A stretch of 64,000 nt of DNA from an uncultured Eubacterium sp. (GTDB lineage Bacteria > Bacillota > Clostridia > Peptostreptococcales > Anaerovoracaceae), in NCBI GenBank assembly GCA_946555345.1, contig CAMNSS010000013.1, positions 41,602-105,601 on the forward strand. The letters are read 5' to 3'. Shown here in pieces: positions 1 to 7,839 of this stretch. Each line of letters starts with the position of its first letter. Within the stretch, counting starts at the first letter, position 1. A program made the translations under genes and the position numbers. Under the pieces are notes generated by a model. The model searched no databases. It had not been told where the DNA came from and was given only the letters and a program-made list of their open reading frames with translations.

Positions 1-466
1 TTGCGGAAGAACTTTTTGATTGATTTCCGATCAAATTACGGCATCATTAAAAAACGCTGCATAAATGAAAGCAAAATTCTCATTTATGCAGCGTTTCAGC
101 GATTTCATCATCTCATCCGCCATCAAACCCCAAGGGCAGCCCACGCTTGATTCATTTGCGAAACCGGCCCCGCAAGGCAAGATAGCGCCGTTCGGCCGCA
201 AAGCCAAATCCACAAAATTACAAACATTCCATTTGACCGGAAAACCAAATTCACAAAACGATAGGCATCCCACTCTCCCACAACCCACCAAAACCATTTG
301 CCAGGGCAGTTCACCGCATCTTTTATTCTTCAATGCCCAAATAAAACCCCCGCCATCCGCCTGCCTATTTACAGCGGCAAGACGATTCTTTCCCGGTCCT
401 GCGCTTCTCCATTGCACAAAATTGCGCAAAATGCCTTACCTCAAGAATACAGCCAATAACCCCGAT
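1..466. other. gene-free stretch downstream of mutY
   Basis: Open frames here on both strands have no ribosome binding site and no recognisable domain. The stretch holds one strong hairpin (listed separately) and degenerate repeats of CAAATyCACAAAA-like words around 205-262. I see no gene. Confidence 0.6.
49..96 (-). terminator. intrinsic terminator, minus strand
   Basis: A perfect 16-bp stem (52-67 paired with 81-96, reading AAACGCTGCATAAATG) has a 13-nt loop and is followed on the minus strand by six T (49-54). It is the first strong terminator after mutY, about 370 bp past its stop, and may end that transcript. Confidence 0.75.
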
Positions 467-1687
467 CTAACGATCTTTCCGCAAATAACGGAAAAACGGC
501 TGGAAAGCAGATGGAAGGGAATAGGACTCCTGTAGTTCATCCACCGTGACCCAAGTAAAACGCTCACCTATCACCGGCGGCTGTAACGGAGTTTCCCGTA
601 ATCGCTCCGGCGATTGCGTTAGCATTCCTGATGAGGCGTCCTGCGAATGTACCGGTTGCGTTGTTTGTAACGGATGCGGAAAACGCTGCCCGGGAATCGG
701 CTTGGAATGTTGCGATAGCCCAGGCGATTTCGGCCTGGCAGCAAGTTCCACTAAATACCCATGCATCTCCCATTCAATATGGGTAAAAATATGTTTCTTG
801 CTTCCCATATATTCGACGGCATCCACATGATACCCCTGCCCACAGATCCAGCGCATGGCCTCTTCCGCAGAGAGCAAGCTGTCCGCCATAGGAAACTGCC
901 ACAAATCCGCCAGCAGTCCTTTTGATGGCCTTTTCTCAATCGCAATGCGCTGATTCCTGCAAAGCACAAAAACCGTTTTAACCTCTTTTTTTCTGGCTTT
1001 CTTGCCGCTTTTAACCGGAAACCGCATCTGGGATTCATGAATCCGTGCCTGGCAAAGCCTGCGCAACGGACATTGCGCACATAACGGAATCCCATTCGGC
1101 AGACAGACGAGCGCACCCAGTTCCATCAAGCTCTGTGTAAAATCCCCGCTCCTGTCCTGCGGGTAAATGACACGCAGCTCCTCCGCCGCCTGTTTTTTCC
1201 GCTTCGGATCGTTGATGTCCGCGCCATCCTCCCGCAAACGCGCCAACACTCTGAGGACATTTCCATCCACGGCGGGTTCAGGAAGCCCAAAGGAAATCGA
1301 AGCAATCGCGCCCGCTGTATAATCCCCTATGCCCGGCAAGGATAAAATATCCTTATGCCGCTTGGGAAACTGCCCGCCGTATTTTTCACAAATCATCACG
1401 GCTGCTTTTTTCAGATTCCGCACACGGCTATAATATCCCAAGCCTTCCCACAGCTTCAAAAGCTTTTCTTCCTCAGCGCCAGCAAGCGCGCGGATATCAG
1501 GCACTGCCGCTAGAAATCGTTCATAATACGGCTTCACTGCCTCTACGCGGGTTTGCTGCAACATGATTTCCGAAAGCCAGACATGATACGGCTCTGTGTT
1601 TTCCCGCCAAGGCAAAACACGTGCGTGGGATGCGTACCAGTCCAATAGGGGAATTACAATATCCGATAGATTGAAATTTACTGCCAT
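467..1687 (-). CDS. mutY: A/G-specific adenine DNA glycosylase MutY
   Basis: Base-excision repair glycosylase that removes adenine mispaired with 8-oxoguanine. The helix-hairpin-helix motif LPGIGDYTAG is at residues 117-126. The likely catalytic residues are Glu40 (in SEIMLQQT) and Asp141 (in AVDGNV). The [4Fe-4S] cysteines are C195, C203, C206 and C212. A NUDIX-like recognition domain follows from about 235. The 406-residue length exceeds the usual 350-390 because of a Pro/Ser/Gln-rich insertion at about 317-375 inside the C-terminal domain. The ATG at 1687 is preceded by AAGGAG at a 5-nt spacing. It stands alone as a monocistron, with a repeat element in its upstream spacer. The family call is secure; the insertion is lineage-specific. 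Confidence 0.96.
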   Translation of the reverse strand: MAVNFNLSDIVIPLLDWYASHARVLPWRENTEPYHVWLSEIMLQQTRVEAVKPYYERFLAAVPDIRALAGAEEEKLLKLWEGLGYYSRVRNLKKAAVMICEKYGGQFPKRHKDILSLPGIGDYTAGAIASISFGLPEPAVDGNVLRVLARLREDGADINDPKRKKQAAEELRVIYPQDRSGDFTQSLMELGALVCLPNGIPLCAQCPLRRLCQARIHESQMRFPVKSGKKARKKEVKTVFVLCRNQRIAIEKRPSKGLLADLWQFPMADSLLSAEEAMRWICGQGYHVDAVEYMGSKKHIFTHIEWEMHGYLVELAARPKSPGLSQHSKPIPGQRFPHPLQTTQPVHSQDASSGMLTQSPERLRETPLQPPVIGERFTWVTVDELQESYSLPSAFQPFFRYLRKDR

Positions 1688-1795
1688 AAACGCTCCTTAT
1701 GTTCTTTTTTCTCTATACGCTCCGGCCACCGTGCGGTCTTCCACAGCTTTGCGCACGATTTGCAACGCCGCTCCATTTGCATCGCTCCATTATAC

Positions 1796-1890
1796 CATGA
1801 ATTTCCGCTGCTTTTCTGGTTGGCATTCATGATTCAATGAACGCATCCTTGCGGCAACGTCATATCAATCGTTGCGTTCATTATACCACA
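1796..1890. repeat. diverged copy of a 91-bp intergenic repeat
   Basis: The segment matches the tandem 91-bp unit at 63745-64000, sharing GGCATTCATGATTCAA, TGCGGCAACG and ATTATACCA words. Its inner arms are AATGAACGC and GCGTTCATT, while the distant copies have AAGGAACGC and GCGTTCCTT. Both arms have therefore changed in a pairing-preserving way. It lies upstream of mutY. Confidence 0.75.
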
Positions 1891-2023
1891 GCTTTCGCCT
1901 TGCCCTGATTAAAATATCCTATGTTCCCTACGCTTCCCCATTCGCTCCAAAAGTTCCCCCTCCCGCTAAAAGACCTCATGTCTTCAAAATCCCCATTCCC
2001 CCAAGATTTCCCCATCCTGCTAC

Positions 2024-2052
2024 TTGAACCGGAAAACAGATTGTTGTATGAT
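2024..2052 (+). promoter_or_regulatory. sigma-A promoter for the DUF202 gene
   Basis: TTGAAC at 2024-2029 and TATGAT at 2047-2052 are separated by 17 bp. The predicted start, near 2059, is about 20 nt before the ATG. Confidence 0.6.
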
Positions 2053-2079
2053 TAAAATACAAACGAACGGAAGGTAGTA

Positions 2080-2412
2080 ATGATGAATCGCGAAGCAGAA
2101 CAAAAATTGGTACTGGAACAGCATCAAATGGCAAAGCAACGCACGGATATGGCAGGAAAACGTACCGGAATGGCACGAAGCCGCACGAATTTAGCATTTG
2201 AACGAACCCTGCTCACCAACTCGCAAACACTATTGGCATATATCCGGACGGCGCTTGCCATATTTACCGCTGGTGTCGGGATGTTTGAATTTATCGACAA
2301 TATGACCATTGTCTACATAGGCGTCATCATGATGGCGGTCTCCCCAGCCATCATGGTTGTGGGAATCATCCATTATTGCAAAGTACGGAAAAAAATTAAA
2401 CTAGAATTATGA
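2080..2412 (+). CDS. DUF202 (YidH-like) small membrane protein
   Basis: A 110-residue protein of unknown function. The DUF202 core is visible as AFERTLLTNSQTLLAYIRT followed by two hydrophobic spans at about residues 52-72 and 76-97, which suggests two membrane helices with a charged cytoplasmic N-terminus. Residues 1-45 are hydrophilic and repeat an arginine-threonine pattern (QRTDMAG, KRTGMAR, SRTNLAF, ERTLLTN) with a 7-residue period, consistent with an amphipathic or coiled helix. The start is ATGATG with GGAAGG 5 nt upstream, so 2080 or 2083. A consensus promoter lies just upstream. It is a solitary gene opposite in strand to its neighbours. The family is clear and the role unknown. Confidence 0.85.
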   Translation: MMNREAEQKLVLEQHQMAKQRTDMAGKRTGMARSRTNLAFERTLLTNSQTLLAYIRTALAIFTAGVGMFEFIDNMTIVYIGVIMMAVSPAIMVVGIIHYCKVRKKIKLEL

Positions 2413-2668
2413 TTTTTCACCAGTATGCTGCCGCTAATGAATTTTTGTTCCTTAATGTTCACGAATCTTCACGAATTTTCACGTCTCAATTTCCGCTAAT
2501 GAATTAGATGCCCTATTCTGCCCCAAATTCTCACTTGCGCATGATACAATCCATGCAAAGCGTGCGCTATCTGCGGCTTTTGCAAAGCCCAAATTTGCAT
2601 TCATGCGTGATGCAATCCATTCTACCAGAAGGTTTTTATGAAATTTAAAAAAATCGAACCGCCGACCC

Positions 2669-3910
2669 TTACCTGGCCTCGGCTCTCCGATACACGAAAT
2701 ACAGTACAGGCAGCAAGACAAGGCAGGCCGCCGCATAAGCCGGAAAAATGACGGTCACGGCGCTCATCGCTTTCCCGCACAATTCCGCCAGCCCGAACTC
2801 TTTGATCCCAATATATACCTCCAGCAACTGATCCGGGAAAAATGCGCAGATCTGCGGCAGGGTAACGATACGGCTCAAAAAAGGAAAGGCACACAATATG
2901 ATAAACGGAACGATAACGGCTACCGTTGTAGAACGCAACGCCGCCGAGGCCAGCATTGAAACGGTTGCGGCAAATAACGTGCCGATATAGCCGCCGCAGA
3001 CAATGAGAAAATAGCCCTGCAAAAATGTGATATTATAGGAACTTCTCCACAAATCGAGCTGAATCGGACAGCCTGCGCCATCAAATCCCAGTGCGAAAAG
3101 CACAATCATCGTATACAAAAACACAAAGGCAAAATAGAAAACGGTAGTGATCAAAAATCCGGCTTCGATTTTAGCCCTGACCGCTTGATTCCGCCCCAGC
3201 TTCGCCGAAAACAAAATCGCATCTGCCTTCGTCTGAAACTCCTCAGAAAAGATACCGGAAACAAGAAAACCGATTACCAGCGCCAGCATCAAGAGAAATG
3301 TAGATATATTTTGCAGCAAGGCGCTCCAGCCGTCAATATATTCATAATAAAACGGCGTCTGCAAACTTTCGTACCGTTGCACTAAAAATTCCCGCTGCGC
3401 CTCCGTGAAGCATTCCTCCCCTGAATCCAAATAACCTTTTAATGCGGCGATCCTCTTTTCATATACCATTCCCGCTTCTTCTGCGGAAACGCTGTCGATC
3501 GCATAGTAATTGTAATCCCGCCACTCGCTAAACGCACTGTTAATTAGGGTTACAATATCCGACATTCCTTGTTTTTGGGCATATGCCCGGTCTTCCTGTT
3601 CGCTGTCCGCAACCAGCGAACCTTGTGAACGATTAATCCGCTCATTTTCCGCAACTACTTCCGCCAGCACGTCTTCCGTAAGATATCCTGCCCACTCGTT
3701 CTTTTCAACTCGAAGGTCCTGCGCCGCCGCAATGCCGCTTGTGCGATTTCCGTCCGCATCGATATATTCTACCCTGCTCATGGTCAAAATGCTCGTGGCT
3801 ATCAACATTAACGCCAAAACCAACAGCGCAATTTTATTCCTGGATTTCAAAAAAACCTTCTTTAACTCAAATCGCAGCATATTCATCCCCCACATTCCAA
3901 ATCGCAACAT
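2669..3910 (-). CDS. ABC transporter permease, ABC-2 type
   Basis: A membrane subunit of about 400 residues. It has one N-terminal helix (about 25-44), a long polar region rich in Glu/Asp/Arg (about 45-200) likely outside the membrane, then five more hydrophobic spans, the ABC-2 exporter layout. It is the last gene of an operon with an ECF sigma factor, a second membrane protein and the ATPase. The annotated start gives MLRFGMWGMN before a second MLRF. The ATG at 3880 has GGGGG six nt upstream and is the better supported start, making the first ten residues doubtful. The substrate cannot be told; export of a peptide, antibiotic or lipid would suit the context. Confidence 0.85.
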   Translation of the reverse strand: MLRFGMWGMNMLRFELKKVFLKSRNKIALLVLALMLIATSILTMSRVEYIDADGNRTSGIAAAQDLRVEKNEWAGYLTEDVLAEVVAENERINRSQGSLVADSEQEDRAYAQKQGMSDIVTLINSAFSEWRDYNYYAIDSVSAEEAGMVYEKRIAALKGYLDSGEECFTEAQREFLVQRYESLQTPFYYEYIDGWSALLQNISTFLLMLALVIGFLVSGIFSEEFQTKADAILFSAKLGRNQAVRAKIEAGFLITTVFYFAFVFLYTMIVLFALGFDGAGCPIQLDLWRSSYNITFLQGYFLIVCGGYIGTLFAATVSMLASAALRSTTVAVIVPFIILCAFPFLSRIVTLPQICAFFPDQLLEVYIGIKEFGLAELCGKAMSAVTVIFPAYAAACLVLLPVLYFVYRRAEAR

Positions 3911-3937
3911 TTTCAGCTCTTTTCATTCCTATCTATC

Positions 3938-4060
3938 TTGGCATTCTTGCCGAAGTAACCCAAAACGCATCTGCTTTAGCTCTCTTCGTCTCTCTTCACG
4001 CCCAACTTTCCCGGCGTTGCCGCCAAAATAATACAAGAATCCATCCTTTTCATTTTCTTT
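3938..4060 (-). pseudogene. decayed tandem copies of the ABC ATPase C-terminal coding end
   Basis: The real ATPase ends in FLYYFGEQAGKAGSEAAKRR. Downstream on the same strand, about 4000-4060 encodes FLYYFGGNAGKVGREERRRE and about 3938-3970, in another frame, encodes VLGYFGKNAKIDRNEKS then a stop. The DNA matches are direct (GCCGAAGTAA, then AATACA/GAA words). They look like two degenerate duplications of a gene end, now non-coding spacer before the permease gene. Confidence 0.6.
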
Positions 4061-4229
4061 CATTTTTTTCACTCTCCGATTACAAGGATGTCTGTTGTAA
4101 TTTCGAGTAATTTTTATTCCAAGCGGTCTTCGTATTTTACTTTCATTGCTATAAAATCGCCTTTGTTTTCTGATGTATGAAGCCGAAAAACTCATATGCA
4201 TCATACGAGGAAATTTTATTTTGCCAATT

Positions 4230-5132
4230 TCATCCTCTTCTTTTTGCCGCTTCACTCCCAGCTTTTCCAGCTTGTTCGCCGAAGTAATACAGGAACACGT
4301 CCTCGAGCGATGCTTCCGCCTGCACGGCATCCGGCGCTGGCTGTTCCCGTGAAATAATGCGCAAAACAACGCCGTTTGCATCTGTCCTTACATTGGAAAT
4401 CTTATGCTTTTCCATCAAACCTGCCGCCGTCTCCTTCGGCACAAGGCATTCCCAGACCGTTTCATCCATCGAGCCTGCGATTTCATCCGCCGTGCCGCGA
4501 TGCATCAATTTGCCATCCTTCATCAGCAAAATTTCCGTGGCGATATAAGCAATATCCGAAACGATATGCGTCGATAACAGCACCAGGCGTTCCGCCGCAA
4601 GCTCGCTGATCAGGTTACGGAAACGGATTCTTTCGTTTGGGTCAAGTCCCGCCGTCGGCTCATCCAGAATCAAGATCTTGGGATCGTTCAGCATCGCCTG
4701 TGCGATTCCCACGCGCCGTTTCATCCCGCCGGACAGCTTTCTCATCTTCTTGCTTGCCGCCTTTGCAAGACCTACCTGCGTGATCAGCTCCCTCACCCTC
4801 TGTTTTGCAAATGCCGGGCGAAGACCCTTCACCGCCGCAATGTAAAGAAGATAATCCTTCACGCTAAACTCCGGATAAAAGCCAAAATCCTGCGGCAGGT
4901 AGCCTAGCAATTTGCGGTACGCCCCGCCCATCCGGAAGATATCCTTTCCATCACAAGAAACACTGCCGCTCGTCGGTTTCAGCAAGGTACACAGCATCCG
5001 CATGAGCGTGGTCTTTCCCGCCCCGTTCACCCCCAAAAGCCCGTAAACTCCATTTTCCATCGTCAAATTGACCTGATCGACAGCCGTAAAATCCCCAAAT
5101 TTTTTCGTCAAATTACAAAGCTCTAATTTCAT
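4230..5132 (-). CDS. ABC transporter ATP-binding protein
   Basis: A 300-residue ATPase that powers the membrane proteins encoded on either side. Walker A GVNGAGKT is at residues 34-41, the Q-loop glutamine at about 81, the signature LSGGM at 133-137, Walker B ILILDEP at 153-159 and the H-loop histidine at 189. The C-terminal 90 residues are the accessory region of DrrA/CcmA-like drug or bacteriocin exporters. The start overlaps the end of the upstream membrane-protein gene by 20 bp, indicating translational coupling. Two decayed copies of its 3' end sit between it and the permease gene. Confidence 0.93.
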   Translation of the reverse strand: MKLELCNLTKKFGDFTAVDQVNLTMENGVYGLLGVNGAGKTTLMRMLCTLLKPTSGSVSCDGKDIFRMGGAYRKLLGYLPQDFGFYPEFSVKDYLLYIAAVKGLRPAFAKQRVRELITQVGLAKAASKKMRKLSGGMKRRVGIAQAMLNDPKILILDEPTAGLDPNERIRFRNLISELAAERLVLLSTHIVSDIAYIATEILLMKDGKLMHRGTADEIAGSMDETVWECLVPKETAAGLMEKHKISNVRTDANGVVLRIISREQPAPDAVQAEASLEDVFLYYFGEQAGKAGSEAAKRRG

Positions 5133-5877
5133 CCAATCCTACCTTCCAATAATCGTTACAATGATTCAATGTACGGAAAACCGCAAATCCCAGAAAGCCA
5201 AGCGAGGCTCCCGCCAAAGCCAGCCATACCGGCAGCGTAATCATCGCATATAATTCTTCGTTCACCGTAACCGCAAACCATGCCGCGCTCCACAGCACGC
5301 ATACAATGACCGCCGCCGCCTCGCTCACAATGTATTTGCTGCACAATGCGCCAAAGCAGATGCACGCCGTCACGAGCATCGGCAAAAGGAACTGCACAAG
5401 CAAGCTCGTAAATACCACATCCATCCGCAATGTCACCACTGCACAGAACACAGTAATCAGCGAAACATCCACAATGCCAAACAATACCATGCGCGCCGCA
5501 TAAATCTGCCGCAGCGAATAATACGAAGCCTCCTCTATTTCCATGCAGCCGCAGCTCCTGTTTTTCCAAAGTTCCGGAATCATGAGGATGATAAAGGCCG
5601 CCGCCATGACCCCTGCGCCCCTTTGCACATAGCGCTCCCCGTAGCCAGATGCCATTGCCATGCCCAATACGCACAAGAGCGCAAATTGCAGAACCCACCA
5701 TCGTTTCCGCAGCAGCTTAAACTGTATCCATAGAAATTCATGATACGACAGCATCCCTTTTTGTTCCCAGATGAAAAAGGTTTTCTTCGCAGCACAGATC
5801 GTTTGCCGGAGCTTTTCCTCCTGCGGCCTTAGCTTGCCCGCCTGCTTATATGCCATGAGATGTTCGTCCAGGTTCAT
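5113..5877 (-). CDS. multi-pass membrane protein of the ECF/ABC operon
   Basis: A 254-residue protein with a cytosolic N-terminus of about 60 residues (MNLDEHLMAYKQ...) followed by about six hydrophobic spans from 61 to 240. It matches no family I can name with confidence and resembles an ABC-2 permease half. Its ATG overlaps the sigma factor's TGA (ATGA, 5874-5877) with AAAGGAGG upstream, so it is translationally coupled to the sigma gene, the place usually held by an anti-sigma factor. It could therefore be a permease half, a membrane-bound regulator of the sigma factor, or both. No zinc-finger (HxxxCxxC) anti-sigma motif is visible. Confidence 0.75.
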   Translation of the reverse strand: MNLDEHLMAYKQAGKLRPQEEKLRQTICAAKKTFFIWEQKGMLSYHEFLWIQFKLLRKRWWVLQFALLCVLGMAMASGYGERYVQRGAGVMAAAFIILMIPELWKNRSCGCMEIEEASYYSLRQIYAARMVLFGIVDVSLITVFCAVVTLRMDVVFTSLLVQFLLPMLVTACICFGALCSKYIVSEAAAVIVCVLWSAAWFAVTVNEELYAMITLPVWLALAGASLGFLGFAVFRTLNHCNDYWKVGLDEIRAL

Positions 5878-6443
5878 CGCCTTCCTCCTTTGGAAACTGT
5901 TCTTCCAGATTCATCGTCCCTCTCCTCTCGCAGCGATTGTTCCAGCTCCTGCCTCGCCTGCCGCAGCCTGTATTTTACCAGCGGAAGGCTTATGTCTAAG
6001 AGCTGTGCGATTTCCGCAAGCTTCAAATCCTGAAAATAGTACAGCGTCACGACCTCCCGCAACGCATCCGCAAGCTCCCCCAGCGCCCATTCGAGCGCAA
6101 GCTGATTGGAAACAGCATCCATCGGGCATTCTGCGCTTCCCGCCTGTTCGCCCAGCTTCACGTCATCCATGAGGATTTCCCTTTTCTTTTTGAAATAATC
6201 CCTGCACAGATTGCCGGCGATCGTATACAAGTAATGCTTCGCTTTTCCCTGGTGGCGGTATTTCGGGAGATGGCTGAAAAAGCGCACAAAGGTTTCCTGC
6301 GTCAAGTCCTCGGCACACGCCCTGTCTGGGCAACGGTATCCCAGGTAAGATAGGATTTCCCCGTAGTATTTGCGGACGAATATATCGAATGCCTCGTTTT
6401 CCCCCCGCTTCATTTTTCTGATCAGCAGAAAATCAGAATCCAC
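5874..6443 (-). CDS. ECF-type RNA polymerase sigma factor
   Basis: A group 4 sigma factor, likely activating its own operon in response to an envelope signal. Region 2 spans about residues 20-90 (DLTQETFVRFFSHLPKYR) and region 4 about 125-180 (LREVVTLYYFQDLKLAEIAQ, then a helix-turn-helix). The frame stays open upstream, but the GTG at 6443 has a perfect AGGAGG 5 nt before it and gives 189 residues, the normal ECF length, so the longer frame is rejected. The order is sigma, membrane protein, ATPase, permease, with overlaps or close spacing. Confidence 0.9.
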   Translation of the reverse strand: MDSDFLLIRKMKRGENEAFDIFVRKYYGEILSYLGYRCPDRACAEDLTQETFVRFFSHLPKYRHQGKAKHYLYTIAGNLCRDYFKKKREILMDDVKLGEQAGSAECPMDAVSNQLALEWALGELADALREVVTLYYFQDLKLAEIAQLLDISLPLVKYRLRQARQELEQSLREERDDESGRTVSKGGRR

Positions 6444-6974
6444 GGACGCCTCCTTTCCCCTTCTATTGTGTATAACGAACCAGGCTTGCAAAAAGATAGC
6501 CCCCCGCCAAATTTTTTTACCGCATAGGGGCAATATCGTTGATGAGACGGGAGAGCCTGGTTGCCGCCTGGCGGACATCAGGGGGCGGATAATGGGCGGC
6601 GCAAACCGTCTGATGAACGGCAAAAAACCAAATAATGGACTGGCTAGGCCATCCGGGGAACGGCGGAAGGCAGATAACAGATGACAGGAGCTGGCTGATA
6701 AACGGCAATGGCTGGCTGATTTGGAAAAAGCAGTGCGGAGAGCGGAAGAATCCTTGCGCAAGCAGCAGAAGACCGCTGATCGCAGCAGGAAAAACACCCA
6801 TCACGGCTATCTGTCTAACACGCTGGCAGTATGTGAAAAATCGGCATGCGAAAAACCTGTCCCAAATAGCAGGGCGCACAGTCATGAACGCTCTTACCTG
6901 GGCGATCCGCCTTGTGGCATACAGCACTGGCTGAAACTCCATCCTATTTAACTAACGAGCAGGCGCATACCCTT
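6444..6974. other. gene-free spacer upstream of the ECF operon
   Basis: About 530 bp between gatD and the ECF sigma gene. Frames on both strands lack ribosome binding sites. GGCTGGCTGAT/GAGCTGGCTGATAAACGG words recur around 6690-6720. The ECF operon promoter should lie at the left edge, but I cannot define it. Confidence 0.5.
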
Positions 6975-7700
6975 TTATTTCAATTTTTCACAGATGTACC
7001 GGTTCGCTTGATGCTCCAGTTCATCGCCGAGCGGCTCCAGCGTGATGTCGCCCCGGTATTTGCGCCGCAATGCCTGTTCCAGAAGAAAATCGCAGATCTC
7101 CGGGTTTTTCGGCAAGAGTGGTCCATGAAGATACGTCCCGATGCAGTTTTTATAGATCACGCCTTCCTTGCCCGATTTTTCCGTGTTGCCGAAGCCCCGC
7201 GCCACGCTGCCAAATGCATTGTAATTTCCGATATATGTCCGCCCGCTGTGGTTTTCAAACCCGACGATCGGATTTGTGAAGCGATCGCTTTTTAGGACTA
7301 CGTTTCCCGTCAAGCGTTTTGCCTCCCACTGCGTGTAAATATCCAGGATACCGGTTCCTTCTATCGTCGTCCTGCTCGTTTTATAGTAATTTCCTAAGAG
7401 CTGATACCCGCCGCAAACTGCAAGCGTCACGCCGCCATCCTCCACATATTCCTGAAAGCCGTGTTTCACTTCGCATAAAAAGCGGCAGGCGATTTCCTGC
7501 TCCCGGTCGGAGCCTCCCCCTAGCAGCACAATATCAAGCTTCGTGAAGTCGATCTGATCCCCAGCATAAACAGCCGTTACTTCCGGTTCAATCCCCCGCC
7601 AGGAAAGCCGCTTCTGGAAGCACTGGATATTTCCCCGGTCTCCGTATAGGTTCAATAAGTCTGGATATAAATGCCCAATAGTCAGTTTGATGATCCGCAC
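6975..7700 (-). CDS. gatD: lipid II isoglutaminyl synthase, glutaminase subunit GatD
   Basis: Class I glutamine amidotransferase of the CobB/CobQ type. It supplies ammonia to MurT for amidating the D-Glu carboxylate of lipid II to D-isoglutamine. The nucleophile Cys lies in AVCGGYQLLG and the catalytic His in TYLHGPLLPKNPEICD. GLYGDRGN-like LLNLYGDRGN marks the N-terminus. I prefer the GTG at 7700 (AGGAAAGGG just upstream; 241 residues, typical). The frame extends to 7769 with poorer initiation signals. It follows murT by 139 bp, the usual gene order. Confidence 0.93.
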   Translation of the reverse strand: MRIIKLTIGHLYPDLLNLYGDRGNIQCFQKRLSWRGIEPEVTAVYAGDQIDFTKLDIVLLGGGSDREQEIACRFLCEVKHGFQEYVEDGGVTLAVCGGYQLLGNYYKTSRTTIEGTGILDIYTQWEAKRLTGNVVLKSDRFTNPIVGFENHSGRTYIGNYNAFGSVARGFGNTEKSGKEGVIYKNCIGTYLHGPLLPKNPEICDFLLEQALRRKYRGDITLEPLGDELEHQANRYICEKLK

Positions 7701-7839
7701 CCCTTTCCTGTTCCCATATGGGAAAACCATCTCCTCTTGCACGGGGGAAACCGAGCGTTTCACCCGCATTGCGCATATGGCAAGAATGTCTTAACATTAT
7801 TCAGGCGCCACGCAGCCAGGCTGCGCTATCCTGGCAAAA

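Noticed and set aside
65..535. Plus-strand frame of 156 codons
   Set aside because: No ribosome binding site or domain; it spans the terminator hairpin and runs antisense into the end of mutY.
3929..4381. Minus-strand frame of 150 codons between ATPase and permease
   Set aside because: Its left part is out of frame with the ATPase and its right part is the decayed duplicate of the ATPase end; no initiation signal.
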